A stretch of 64,000 bases of DNA from Stromatinia cepivora (Eukaryota; Ascomycota; Leotiomycetes; Helotiales; Sclerotiniaceae), in the NCBI GenBank assembly GCA_014898415.1, contig RCTD01000005.1, forward strand, positions 682,001-746,000, read 5' to 3'. Of this stretch, positions 24,204-36,524 are shown one piece after another. Made by a program: the position numbers and the translations under genes. Position 1 is the stretch's first letter, and each line of letters begins with the position of its first letter. Below the pieces are notes generated by a model, which did no database searches, had not been told where the DNA came from, and worked only from the letters and a program-made list of their open reading frames with translations.

Positions 24204-25356
24204 TTAACCTTGCTGCCTTCTTCTCTTGCCAACTTGTGCAGAAAATCCAGTCTTGATAGCAGTTACCGAACGCCTAGAACCGCAAGAATTGCAAGTGATG
24301 AAGAACAGTCTGTTTTCTCCCTTGTTCAATTCTGTATCAGGAGATCGACAAGTCTTGCATGTTACATACTCCACTGTAAAGGATGTTAGTATAGCTTTTG
24401 AAAATAAGAATATAGACGTACTGATATATTTCCTCAAGACGTTCTCAATTTGCTTCTGTTGAAAGCGACCTTTGATAACCAAACGTCTGCTACCATCAAC
24501 GGAACCGTTGGTACCCAATTCGGCGAACAGATATTGAGTGACATGTTCATCAGTTCTCTTCATACGCTTGCAAATCTCAGCAATGTTGGCAAAGATAGTC
24601 TTCTTGTTTCCTTCACGCAGACATTGTGGAGGAGGAATCTTATAACTCTTTGAACCGGAAGATGCGTGATCGGGATTCTTTTGCGCGAGCAAGGTGAAGA
24701 ACCGAGAGAGAAGTTGTTCGTAAGGAATTAATTTCGTCTCATCATGTTCCCAGATACCAGTTCCCTTCATCATATCACCCTCATCGACCGGGGTTTCCTC
24801 AGCAGCCTTTTCCCCATCATCGTTAAGGTTCGCGGCTGCGAGTCGGGCTGTGAAATCATCTTCGCTATCCTTGGGCTTCTTACTGCTCTTCTTCTTCTTC
24901 TTCATAGTCGAGAGATCAAGACCACCATCCGCAGTAGCTTCATCACCTCCCTCCTCACCCTCCTCCACCTTCTTGCTCTTCTTCTTTTTCTTCTTCATCA
25001 ATGACAAATCGCCCAACCCATCATCTTCATTATTTGCGGTCGCTTCATCGCCATTGCCTTGGAAAGGATCAGTAAATGCGCCCAAAGCCTGAGAAAGTGG
25101 CGGCGTACTAGGTGAGTGGGACTGCGCCGTCTCTTTGGTATCGTCGTGCCCGTCTTCCTTCGTTGTGACTTCTCCGTTCTCGTCTACGACTGTAGTTCCT
25201 TCGCTGAAAGCTACAGATTTGCGCGGCTTGACATCAACCTCCTGATACAGTGTTAGAAACATGAAATTGCTTGCCTTAAATCAAAGCAAGATTTAGGTGG
25301 GGTGAAATGATTCATAAATGAAAAACCAAGGAGTAATCGTAACTTACGTCGGCCAT
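24204..25356 (-). CDS. SUI3: Translation initiation factor eIF2 subunit beta
   Basis: Beta subunit of the eIF2 complex that brings initiator tRNA to the 40S ribosome; the lysine boxes contact eIF5 and eIF2B-epsilon. Three exons in phase: 25356-25348 (only M-A-D), 25241-24422 and 24373-24204, giving 332 residues. Two lysine boxes are visible at about 86-94 and 117-125, where yeast Sui3 has three. The core domain carries [15 protein letters not shown] and [20 protein letters not shown], and the C-terminal C4 zinc ribbon has CKTC and CNSC pairs. The 9-nt first exon is common in fungal genes of this kind and is supported by GTAAGT after ATG GCC GAC. Start and stop are well supported. Confidence 0.96.
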
Positions 25357-25800
25357 GATTGCGGTGGTGAATATTTCAAAATTATGTTATGGCTGTGATG
25401 TTATGGATGTGCACTTTCGTTTTTATACTCAGAAAGTGATATGGTGGTTCTTTCTTCGAAACAAAAGTTTAGGAAACCTGCCCACAGCTACCAATTTGAT
25501 GACTCAAACCTTGAAAGCCGTGTTTTAGCCTCATAACTTAGGCATAAAGAGGGATCAAAGGCCGTCACACGTGACTCTGTCGGACACGCCAACGGAAGAC
25601 GCAGCAAATCGGCGCCGACTTTTGAGCTCCAAGTATGAAATAACTAGGCATTTATATCCCTCCCAGACTCCTCTCGCCCCTCAATGGATCGCCAGATCCC
25701 TCTTCGGCGATAGTGATTTTCATTTTCTTTCTATGCTTCTTCTAGCAGCTTAATAAACCCTTTACACCTTCCACATCCATCCATCCACCATCCAGCAAAA
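25357..25800. promoter_or_regulatory. Divergent promoter region, eIF2-beta and Mim2-like gene
   Basis: A 444-bp intergenic region separates two divergently transcribed genes, so it must contain both promoters. No individual element is certain. Confidence 0.5.
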
Positions 25801-26314
25801 ATGTCTATCTCCGCCTCAGATTCCTACCTCCATGCCTCCTCCCATTCTCAAGATCAACTCGATGAGCTTCACGAATTAGATTCTCTGCCTTCCTCCATTG
25901 ATAGTTCAGATTATGCCTCTTCAGACGAGGGAGAAGAATCCGATGCACAGAAGGAATGGGAAGCTAGTTTGCAGCAGTTGGAAATGATGCTTACGATGGT
26001 GATTGTGCCTTGGGTTGGGAAATACTTTGGAAGGAAATTTGCTTATTGGAGTATGTCCTCCTACTTTTGCTACTGCTTTTTGTTTTGTTTTGTTTTCTTG
26101 CTTTCTTTGGATTTCTGCCGGAAGGGACATGAGGAGATTTGAATCTTCCCCTTCTGAAAAGATTATATATGCAAGGACATTGGCTAATGAACCCCCGTAT
26201 CTGCAAATAGGTTGGGCAAACTATATGACGTGGAAGTATCCAGTCACTGTCGAAATAACCAGTAAACCGGCATTTGAAGGAGCTGGAGCTGTGGAAGCTG
26301 CAGCTTCATTATGA
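25801..26314 (+). CDS. Small acidic membrane protein, Mim2-like
   Basis: Two exons, 25801-26050 and 26211-26314, joined in phase (GT donor GTATGT, acceptor AAATAG) give 117 residues. The N-terminal half is acidic and Ser-rich (DSSDYASSDEGEESDAQKEW). It is followed by one predicted transmembrane helix, LEMMLTMVIVPWVGKYFGRK, then FAYWSWANYMTWKYPVTV. An acidic N-terminus plus a single C-terminal helix followed by aromatic and basic residues resembles fungal Mim2, a subunit of the mitochondrial outer-membrane MIM insertase. That identity rests on overall layout and recalled family features, not on a catalytic motif. If wrong, it is a conserved single-pass membrane protein. Confidence 0.65.
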
Positions 26315-27270
26315 GTAAAGCCTAGGGATTTGAGGATCTGAAGCCAGCGAGGCTGAAGCAAGCAAATACGAGAGGAGATATATCCACGAATGCAAATCGC
26401 AGACTTGAGGGGAATATTCGAGTGAACTTATGAATACGAGATTCATGAGCATGAGGACCTGTGGACTGGAGAAGTCAGCGGAGAAGTCTCATCAATCAGA
26501 TGTCTCATAAAAAGAGTTCTTGGTAAATCATCAGAGGGGCATCCCGACACAGCGATCATGGCATTGGGATTGGAGTTTATAGATGATGCATATGGAGGTA
26601 CATTGCCAATATCTGATATCTTGGCTGGGCATATTGTTTTATAGAAAGGATTGCTTGAGTGCAAGCAGGACATGTACATGATTTAGTTCACTCGGTACAT
26701 ATGAAGACGAAATCTACACATTTTTCGAAAGAATGTTGTTTTCCATGAATGCACATCGAACAAAGTAGAGCAGTCTGTGATCAAAAGTTATATTGGAACT
26801 ATACATCTCTTACCCCTTCATTTCCACGTCTCCATGAAGCCAACTTCGCAATCTCCCATGGTTAATTCCGGAACATGTACATTTCAATAAAACATTGCCC
26901 AATACATTAAAACATCGAATAGATTGGCTTCATTAACTATGGTATTATTAAGTCCATATTCCCATTTATACTGTACACATTAAAAATCCTTCCGAAACAC
27001 CCATCTGCCCCTCCCTACGTCATAAACATAAAGACATAAAACATCATTTACAAAGCTTTTACTCCTGAACGCAACATCAAAGAGCAGTCCCTTCATATCC
27101 AATCCTCTATCTTTACTAACTGCGAAAAGCGGACTTTCGCCTGAACTTGCTTTGATATATCGACATAGACTCATAGCCCTGTCTTGAAGATTTGTTAGAT
27201 GGGGTTCTCGGAGCTGCGAGGATGGAGGATGAAGGGGAAACTACAAACCTATGGATTGCCAGTTCTTCCA
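26315..27270. other. Intergenic; one unexplained open frame
   Basis: Between the Mim2-like and NCE102-like genes. A plus-strand frame stays open from 26426 to a stop at 26642-26644 and reads like protein (see findings), but it lacks an upstream ATG in frame. Otherwise nothing is evident. Confidence 0.4.
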
Positions 27271-27821
27271 TTAGACTTGGGTCATAGTTGGTCCAGTACG
27301 AGCGCCACCACGACGACGCATACCCATACTAGAGCCCTTATTCATAAGATCCACAGCGAGCGACGCAGTGAACAAAGCGAACGAGAACCAGAAAAACGCC
27401 GTAGCAGCTTGAAGCTCACGGCATCGACTTGTTAAGCCCTGCGTTAATTGATTGGTATTGACATAACTCTAGATGATTATCAGCAGGAGTATCCACCAAT
27501 ACACCCCGAAAGAAAACTTACTCTATTACTGCAACTGTGGGCATGCAGAAAGCCGGGCAGAATAATACCAGCCAGGAGATTGAAACCCACGGCAGCGCCA
27601 TCCATAACAGCAAGAACAAGGGGATGTGCAAGCGACTCTACGAATGCAGCTGCTAAACCGTAAAGAACGACGATCATGGAGAATACAGCTGTGAACATGG
27701 CATAGTTGACGCTATTTTTGCCGGCACGCTGGATATCTATGGCGGCGGCGATGAGGGCGAGTGAAATAAGCACGGTGATAAATTGAGCACCTCTCAGACC
27801 GATTTGTGCTATTGATGGCAT
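27271..27821 (-). CDS. NCE102-like MARVEL-domain membrane protein
   Basis: Four-helix MARVEL-domain protein related to yeast Nce102/Fhn1, which organises eisosomes and MCC plasma-membrane domains and senses sphingolipids. Two exons in phase, 27821-27522 and 27468-27271, give 165 residues. Helices are visible around 10-28, 42-62, 70-95 and 122-142. The conserved segments are the NYAMFTAVFSMI region, AHPLVLAVMDGA, LHAHSCSN, and SRCRELQAATAFFWFS matching the family's RCRQAQAAVAFLYFS. The Cys in AHSC and RCR are conserved. The C-terminal tail is basic (MRRRGGARTG). Function is inferred from the family. Confidence 0.9.
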
Positions 27822-29599
27822 TTTGATATGATGTGGTGGTTTCTACTCGATGAGGAATTATGTATGTATATGTTGGATAAATGTGAGCGTTTGATCTGAA
27901 GACTGGCTGGTGGTTGATATGAAAGTTGTGTGGAAAATAGTAGTATAAAGAAAAGGATCCAAATTCTAAGAGAGGGGTTCCAAATGTATATGAGAAGTAT
28001 GAGTAAGCTCTACGCTATAAAGTTCTGATTCGTGTGATGATGATGATCGTGATGACTCCAAGGATATAGTGTTTGAAATATTATCTTTCGAAGGTTTCTT
28101 TCCTTGACAAAGTGGGCTGGTGCACAACTAGGGTCACTATGACGACGGTTGAAGAAGGCTTTGCTGAATTGAGTACAGCGTGATGTTCATCAATATAAGG
28201 ATATGGAAAGGAGGATCGGGTGGGATCGTGGGGTATTCGTATTTGATATGTTTGTGTTGGATACAATGAATGATACTAGGTAGGTATCAAAGAAAATAAT
28301 AATGGATGGATGAGGATTTTCCGAGTATTTATTTTGTAGGAAGGGATGTTATTATTATTATGTCCAACTTTGTGGTATTGGGTGGAATGATTTCCTTTTT
28401 TGTTATGTTGAGCTTGAAAGAAAGATATGAATGCGATGATCTGATCTGATTTGATTTGATTTGATTGCACATAGAAATGGAAATCCCCCTCATTATGTGG
28501 CGTCAGATTTCACTACAGTGTACAGCAACCTTGTATGATCAGAGAAAGACTACTTGGGTAACGGTAATACAATAACATCAGTATCAATTAACATCATGCA
28601 CACTTAATTGCTTAACTCTTACTCTTACTCATACAGTAAATAACATCACCCTCACACTATCCTCCTCCTTGACTATTAAATTCAGATAATTCGCTGCAAA
28701 CATCCCCTCACCTATACATTCCAACCGATAATCCCGAAACAAAGAGACATCTCTTCCTTTCCTTCCAATTCGATGATTTCATCGATTTGGAAACGCCTAG
28801 ACCATCCTTATACAGATTACATATGTATGTAAATCGAATCAACTTAATTGAAAAAGATATCCCGAAAAAATCATAAAACAAGAAAATCGTCCAAGCTTCT
28901 GGGAATTAATTGGCTGGGTAGAGTAGATCTGGAGAACGGATGCGCGGGTGGGAATCATCGATGAATGGGTCTAGGGGTGTTTCGGCAGTTAGAACTATGC
29001 GAACCTTGATGTTGGTGGCTGATGCTGAGGAGTTTTGTCCGTGAGCTCCGTAGATGATTTGGCGGGGAAAATAACTCCAGTACGTGGTATCTTTCCTAGA
29101 TATGAATTTATACTAGAGATTTAAATACCGTTGATCCCATGTGGAAAGCCCTCTCCCAGCTCTTCCCCTTCCCTTAAAACGATATCGGAAACGGGACTTG
29201 TGAAATTTACTAAGTGCCTGGATAGGTGAGATATTAGGTCGACTTGTGGTTGCATGGAAACTTGATCCTTGTTTTTGTTGTCTGGAGTTTAGAGCTTACA
29301 AGTCTATTGATTGATGATCATTGACCGGACCTTTCGTTGCCGAGCCACGATCCTGAGTTTCTGGCCTTTAAGCTCTATGGATGATGGGGATTTTGACACT
29401 TGAGGAGGGGAAGATGTTGTTTAATGCTGCTAGTATTACATATAGCTTAATATTATCTATAGAAACTATTGGGTATCTGGAATAGCTTTCCAATACCTAT
29501 TGGACTACTAAGTATAGTACCTAGAATAACTTTCGGGTCTTTTTCCATCGTTCGAGCTCCTGAAGTACCCGTATAATACTGGTTTAGTCTCATTAAATA
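27822..29599. other. Intergenic, no supported gene
   Basis: 1.8 kb upstream of the NCE102-like gene and downstream of COQ2. I see short open frames only and no RNA gene. The proximal part presumably holds the NCE102-like promoter and leader. Confidence 0.5.
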
Positions 29600-30901
29600 C
29601 TAAAACAGGTATTCATATAGTACAGTAAAAGATGACTTTCTTCGCTCATTCTCAACCTCGGGCTCGTCGTTGTCAGCCCTCTGTACATATCGAACAAGAT
29701 AGTCTCCTCCAATCCCGGCAGAAATCGTACCGCCAGTTATTAAACATCCGTTAACAAACCACCACCAACAATTCTTCACACTCTTTAAGTTAACCTTCTT
29801 GATCATGACAGCCAAAGTGACAGCAGCACCTCCACATCCACCAACAAAAAAGACTGGTCCTGCACCAGCAGCAACACCGGCTGCTGTCAATAATCCAATC
29901 TGAGTTATGGCGAGCCCGGTCAAGATTTGTTTGGTTTGAGTATCATGTCGTAATGCGATACTTTTGATTCCTGCTTTAGCATCATCTTTGATATCCATAT
30001 GCGCATATATCATATCGTACAAAACTGTCCATGCCACATTCGACGCATACAGAAATCCAGTTGCGGTCAAAGCAGCACTATTGGAGAGGAGATCAACTCC
30101 AAGAGCAGGAAATCCCATGATTGCGCCCCAGGAGAATGTTAACCCCAAGACAAATTGCGGATAATGAGTGACACGTTTAGCAAGCGGATACGAAGCCACG
30201 AAAAGTAAGCTCGGGGTAGCATAGAAGAAGCATTGGTAGGGAAACTGAAGAAGGATTGCAAGACCAGCGAAAAGTTGACCTCCGGTGAAGACTAAGGCTT
30301 TGAATGGAGAGACAGCTCCTCGGGCAATGGGACGTAATCGGGTTCGAGTAACATTTGGATCAAGGTTTCGATCCCAGAGGTCATTGATAGTACATCCTGC
30401 ACCACGCATGATCAAAGCGCCGCTGAAGAATAAAAGAGATGTTCCCACGACGGTAAGTGGCGAGACCATGGGGACAGTCAATGGAGCCGCCAATAAAGTG
30501 GAAAACAGGCATGGAAAGAATAGATAATATGTTCCTGCTGGCTTGTCTAGTCTGATGAGCTCAGCATATGGTACCCAAGAAGATGGAAGTTTTGATAAAA
30601 GACCAGTAGTTGGCGGTACATAAGGTGTAAGAATAGGTGATGGCATATCATCACTTATGTTAGAGACCTTTACATCGCTCAAAGTCGTCGAAATGGCTCG
30701 TGCTTCGATACTGTGAAAGTTTCTTCCATTTCGGCCTCCGACACTTTTTCTTGTTTCCTTTTTGCTGAGGTACGAGCAAGTGGTTATCTTTGAATAATTG
30801 ACGGGTATTCTAAGTGAGTGCCTCTGACTCCAGGAGATATTTTGAAAGAGAGTATTCCGGCAGCCTCCCGGCAAGCTGAATATGCCACATCTAGGCATCA
30901 T
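29600..30901 (-). CDS. COQ2: 4-hydroxybenzoate polyprenyltransferase, mitochondrial
   Basis: UbiA-family prenyltransferase of the mitochondrial inner membrane that attaches the polyprenyl tail to 4-hydroxybenzoate in ubiquinone synthesis. An intronless 433-codon frame. The first ~90 residues are basic and Ser/Thr-rich with few acidic residues, as expected for a mitochondrial presequence. The core begins with LIRLDKPAGTYYLFFP. Both aspartate motifs that bind Mg-diphosphate are intact: NDLWDRNLD (173-181) and YDMIYAHMD (295-303). About eight hydrophobic helices follow one another. The tail after helix 9 is charged (RADNDEPEVENERR). Start: the first ATG is MM; either Met is possible. It is divergent from the JmjC gene 975 bp away. 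Confidence 0.95.
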   Translation of the reverse strand: MMPRCGIFSLPGGCRNTLFQNISWSQRHSLRIPVNYSKITTCSYLSKKETRKSVGGRNGRNFHSIEARAISTTLSDVKVSNISDDMPSPILTPYVPPTTGLLSKLPSSWVPYAELIRLDKPAGTYYLFFPCLFSTLLAAPLTVPMVSPLTVVGTSLLFFSGALIMRGAGCTINDLWDRNLDPNVTRTRLRPIARGAVSPFKALVFTGGQLFAGLAILLQFPYQCFFYATPSLLFVASYPLAKRVTHYPQFVLGLTFSWGAIMGFPALGVDLLSNSAALTATGFLYASNVAWTVLYDMIYAHMDIKDDAKAGIKSIALRHDTQTKQILTGLAITQIGLLTAAGVAAGAGPVFFVGGCGGAAVTLAVMIKKVNLKSVKNCWWWFVNGCLITGGTISAGIGGDYLVRYVQRADNDEPEVENERRKSSFTVLYEYLF

Positions 30902-31876
30902 TGAATGAGATGGACAATAACCACTACTCCCTGTTAGTTTGATAGAAACCTACTGCTTTTTCTGTAAGCTTCAAAAAAGGAACCTCAAACTTTTCGTGAA
31001 GACACATTCAAATAGACAATTTTCAACTGTATATATCTCTGACTGAGGCTCAGGTAGTCAATGATAACATTCATCATTTTATATTACATCTGCACTTTTT
31101 GATATGAATTTGCTGGATTCTTTCTCATGTGTGAATGTAGAGCTATCGCTTGATACCCTGAACTCAAATGAAAACCGTAATGCTGCTTCTCATTCCCACA
31201 ACATAGCAAAACAAAACTGGTGAATAAAAGATCTGTTGGCTTATTTACAATTGAATGAATAAACTTACTTCACACAATCAATATAAATTCCCAATATCTG
31301 ATCTTCAATTCATCCTCATCGATATCCTCTTTTTTGTCTTTCTTCTCTAGAAAATTCTGACTAATAAAATGATAGATTATTGACAAAGATTTTTAGGCTA
31401 GTAGGGCATTCGAGATTGGTGGAATGGGTCCACTAGCGCGTTACTGTACTTTGCAGGGAATTAGAAAAGCACTCGCCTCGCGTCTACATAGAACTCCTCA
31501 CAAATTTCAGATCGTGATAACTATATTATTTAATTCACCTCACAACCATTCACACAGAATTTTACAAACAAAGCTTCCACTAACTTTCTTGGGGATTTTC
31601 GAGAATTGCTTCCTACTTCACACAAAATCTGTACCGCGATTTTCAGACATAATCAAAGCTACTTTCTCCATTCTCAAGGTTGCGACATCTGATTTATTGA
31701 TACGAACGCGACAGGCCTCGACCTTGATATCCATCGCATTTTAGCTTCTACCGTCCCCGCATATTCCACATCCCGCATACCCAACAAATTCTACTATGCA
31801 ATTCTAGCTACGTTCATAGTAAGGCCTATCTTGTAGTCTCTAAGACGTACATTGGGGTTTAATCCAGCTTGTCGCA
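30902..31876. promoter_or_regulatory. Divergent promoter region, COQ2 and JmjC gene
   Basis: A 975-bp region between divergent genes that must contain both promoters and leaders. The open frame 31424-31744 (plus) has no recognisable domain and is not supported as a gene. Confidence 0.5.
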
Positions 31877-34800
31877 ATGCCTTCGCAACAACATCCAAGA
31901 GCACAATTTGTGCCTCTTTCACCTAACATCGATCTCGACGCTCTTGTGGATGATAATCCAAGCTTCGATCATGTTCGCAGACTCCCTCAGTCCGATTTGG
32001 AAGCACACACTGTACAGAGTCTGGAGCAATTAGTGTATCTTTATGTCATTCAAGAAGGTCGACCGCTGGTTCTGGAAGGTTGGGGTTCATATATTCCACC
32101 TTGGTTATTTTCCGCGAAATGGCTAGAGGACAATTACGGTAAAGAAGGTGGGTGATCTGGTCCTCTTTTTAGTACTACGATTTCTAACCTTAACTTTACT
32201 TCTAGTGCAAAAGGTTCGAGACATTACCACTGGCATTGATCTTCAAATGACTATGGGACATTACCTACGTTCGATGGGTCAATTAGCGAATCAATTTACC
32301 CCTCAAACCTACCGAGACCCAAAAAGACAACGACTGTATCTAAAAGATATTGACTGTCCAATTGAATGGGAAGAGAATTTGAAAGACGTTTTGCCTGAAG
32401 CATTTTTCTACTTAAACGATTGTATCGAGTCGCGTACTGGTGGTGATGGAGCAATCCGCGAACCCAATGAATTCGGCCAGATGAGATTTGGGAAAGGGGT
32501 TGCGCCTGCAGGTGACCTGATGAGCAGTCTTCCAAAAGATATGCGAGCTTTGAATATGATGTGTTATATTGGACACGAAGGTACTTATACTCCAGCTCAC
32601 AGAGAAATGTGCGCAAGTTTGGGACACAATCTTATGGTTGAGACTTCGGGTGGCAGTGCTGGAGAAGTCCCTGGGAGCTCAATATGGTTTATGACCGAGT
32701 CCAAAGAAAGAGAAATGGTATCAGAATGGTTCATTTCTAAACTTGGTCACGACATAGAGGTCGAAAAACATTTTGCACAACTGAATGCCTGGAGAAAAGC
32801 CCCATTTAATGTTTGGGTGACGGAGCAAAGGGCCGGAGACCTCATTTTGATTCCACCTCTTGCTCCCCATCAGGTTTGGAATCGCGGAACACGAACGATG
32901 AAAGCTGCATGGAATCGAACCACCGTCGATACACTTGAACTTGCTATCCACGAGGCACTTCCACGTGCTCGTCTTGTTTGTCGGGATGAGCAATACAAGA
33001 ACAAGGCTATCATTTACTACACCCTAGACAAGTATTATCACTTACTTTCACGAGATACAGTTGAACCAAAAATGTGGATGAGACCTGGAAGTCGAATCCG
33101 GCAGGTCATGGATGATTTCAAACGCCTATTCAAACTCTATACGGAAGTGCTAATCAGTGAGCTATTCTCTCGCGCGCGCCCCGAAAGGAACGTGGAATAC
33201 CTACCATACGACTCGAACGTCACTTGTTCATACTGTAGATGCAATATCTTCAACCGCTTCTTGACATGCAAATCATGTATCCTCACGGCTGAGACTGGAG
33301 AGGAAGATACGTATGACGTTTGCATGGAGTGTTACGCCATGGGTCGCTCGTGTGCTTGCATTTCTTGTTTGGAGTGGGTAGAGCAATGGAAAGAAGATGA
33401 ACTCAGAGAGAACTACGAGCTATGGCGTAATGTGGTCATAAACTTTGAAGGTCTTCATGAAGATTCACCTAAAACGTTAGAAGAGGAGAGAGACAAAACT
33501 GGCAAAAAAAGTGTTGCTCAGATATGTCAAGAACAACTTGCCATTCGGCCATGGAAAGATATTACCAAGCCAGATGTAATTGAACCATTAGACGGCGAAT
33601 CAGATGTTGAGCCAGAGGTTGATGATGAAGGTCGTTTGAAGAAGCCGTACAGAAAGCCTTCTAGAAGAGGTAGAATACAGGCCACAAAAAACAAGACAAG
33701 TAGTTGCCATATCTGCTGTCATCACCATTGGAATTGGCAATCCGCGCGCTGCTCCACTTGTTCCTCATCCTATTGCTATGGAACTTTGTGGAGAGCGTTT
33801 GACTTGATGCCTCAAACAGTGATGGAGATGGAAAATTGGGAGTGTCCAAAATGTTTGAAGATGTGCTCATGCGCAAGGTGTCGAAGAGATTCGAAGCAAA
33901 CACCATACACTCCCAAAGGAACACTTCTTGGACACGATACCAAGAAGGTGGCTGACTACAGGAGCGTTGAGAGTCTAGTTGACTTTGCGAAAACAAATCT
34001 TCCCTGGTTGAAACACGAAGATGAAAATCAGCCAGATCCTCAAGAAACGGGAAGAATGAGAAGATTGAGAGAAAAGGCGGAAAAGGACAAAGCACAAGAG
34101 CCTACTATTGATAATAGTTACCTTGGATATGGGGAGGAAGCTTTCTATCGTGAGGACGACCCAGAGGATAACCAGTTTAATAACATGGCGGATATTGATC
34201 CTTCACTTCGTAATGACCCAAATCAATCACCCCAAAATCAGACTAATGGATTTCATTCAGCTTGGGATCAGACTCAGGAGGCTCCTGAATATAGTATTGA
34301 GGAGCAGCTTCATCAGCAATTGGGAGCTCTTGACGCACACCATGATCTGGACGATAATTATCATGCTGAAATGCATGGTCCTAGTGAAGCAGCACAATAT
34401 CCATCAAGACTTTTAGCACCAGTAGCACCTATGGTTCCTACAGAACCAGCGCCACCTAATCCTCAAACACCTCAACCCGCTAGCATGATGGGTGGCGATT
34501 ACTACCCGACGGAAATTGGCATGGACGGCATTCTCTACGATTCCCCGAAATCTGACTCGGAGTCAAATGAAATGGCAACTGTAAATCCTGCAGATCTTTT
34601 AGCTTCACTTGATCAGTTCCGTAGTGTAGCAAAAAAGAGAAAACGACTCAATTCCGAAGGCATTCCAGAGGACGACGACGAGGATGTGGAATTTTTCGCT
34701 TCCAAGCGTCAAAGGAAAGTTAAACCTAAGAACACAATCATTACAGACATAAAACCAGAGAGTATTTCTCGACCTGAGCATCGTCCGTCGCGTGTTAATA

Positions 34801-36524
34801 AACGCCAAGATTATACCGAACCATCACTAGCAGATGTAGAGAATTTGTTAAGTTCGGAAGAAGAAGCAGAACCACATTCGACTTCACGACAGAGCTTGGT
34901 ACGCACAGTTGGTCAGGAAACCGATGAGGTCGATCTTGCTGCAAAGGCTTTTGGTTATATTACTAAAGATCAGCCAACAAAGAGTGCTAGCACTACACCC
35001 GTATCTAATGGTAAGAAAAAGCGTGGTCGCCCGAGCATTGCATCGAAAATGGCGGCTTCTTCTAATGTGGTTGCGTCACCTGGCCCATCAAAGCAACCTG
35101 CCTCAGTTAAACCTTCTCGGAAATCTACTTGGCTTTCAAGGAATGAAGGCGCAGATAATGAGGAAGGGTATCCTTCTGAGTTACCAGTCACGAGAACCAG
35201 AACCTTGCGTCACAGTGCGCCATCAGAAAGGAAGTCGAGGACTACTCGGCAAGCTATCACTGATGCTTCGGGTGACGAAAGTGGGGCCGAAGCAGACAGC
35301 GATGATCCTTTTGAGGACCGACCTAAGAAGACACGGAGAACCCGCCAAAGCATAGTTCCAAGAGAACCGAAATCACACATTGGTATTTCGGATGGTGAAT
35401 CGGAGGAGGCTACCAACGACTGTGTCAATGATATCAGCGATGGTAGTCTTTTCGGCAATGATGCGGATAATATCGTCAGTCCAGTTAGCCCAGAGATGTC
35501 TGGAGATGAAGATAGGACAATTGAGAACGGTGCCAAAGATTGTGATGATAAGGGCAAAGCAGCAAAAACTGGCAAAGCACAGTTGGCAGAATCTTCTGTC
35601 CATACATCTATTGAGGAACCGGTGATTATCAAGAAGCGAAGAGGACGACCACCGAAGAAGGCACAAAATACACCAATTCCTCCGTGCCCTACTCAAACAA
35701 TGCCCGAGTTACGATCTCCATCCTCGTCTAAATCGCCTCCGCCTCCTCGTAGCTCTAATTCAATTATCGGTAGACCTAGTCAGTTTCTTTCACTTCGTGA
35801 AAAGCTTGCACTTAAAGGAAAGAAGATCAAGATTGTTTCGCAACAATCAAAGCAAAAGACGACCGGCGAGCAACAGCAAAAAAAATCAGCTGCGCCAACT
35901 GCCAAGGATACCGCATTTACGGCAGTTAATTCTGCCAATCAGTCGCCACTACTCACCCCAATTAATGGTACATATCCTCATGATGCAACGTCTCTGCCAA
36001 AGACAGTCTCTGGGGCATCTTCAGCTGTACCTTCACGTCACCAATCCATAAGCCGCAATGGAACCCCAGGTATGCTGGCTAACCCAACCGCAGGCGCCCA
36101 GGCAGAATCATCGAAACAAGTCACTTCCCCTATTCTTAATTCAAATGTCCATACTTCATCCTCGAGCGACAGAAGTATTCCAGCACAGCCAATTAAGGAT
36201 GCACCGACAGTTGTACGTCTTGATGATAATAACGAAAACAAGCAAGTGAAAAAGGGTCCCACAATTGTCCGACTCATGGAATCTGAATCCGAGTCAGATT
36301 CTGAACACAGTAACAACTTAGGACCAAAAAATCCAAGTCCATCAAAATTGACTAGAAGGGGTAGTTATAGTGAGGAATCAGACGAGGAAGGTTGGTCGAG
36401 TTCAGATGATGATATCCCTGCTGTTAAACCCGTTAAAAATGTTCAAGCATCACCGGTATCTACAGGCCAGTTGAAATCACCCGTTGCCGCTAGAGGAAGA
36501 GGCAGACCTCCTCTTCGAAGATGA
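31877..36524 (+). CDS. JmjC-domain chromatin protein with zf-4CXXC_R1 and AT-hooks
   Basis: Putative 2-oxoglutarate/Fe(II) dioxygenase-type chromatin regulator. Two exons, 31877-32147 and 32206-36524, join in phase for 1529 residues. The JmjC domain spans about 60-350; metal ligands are plausibly H222 and E224 (TPAHREMC) and H312 (LAPHQVWNRG). A first Cys cluster (SYCRC, CKSC, CMEC, CACISC; about 427-480) is followed by a zf-4CXXC_R1-type region (CHICCHHH, CSTC, CPKCLKMCSCARCRR; about 588-660). The C-terminal half is disordered, Ser/Asp/Glu-rich, with AT-hooks KKRGRPS (about 1026), RRGRPPKK (about 1233) and RGRGRPPLRR at the very end. This order suggests a DNA-tethered histone demethylase-like protein. 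The HxE metal motif is compatible with activity, but activity and substrate are not shown by sequence. Confidence 0.92.

Noticed and set aside
24744..25092. Plus-strand frames antisense to eIF2-beta (L/F-rich)
   Set aside because: They are the shadow of the lysine-box coding sequence on the minus strand (AAG/AAA read as CTT/TTT).
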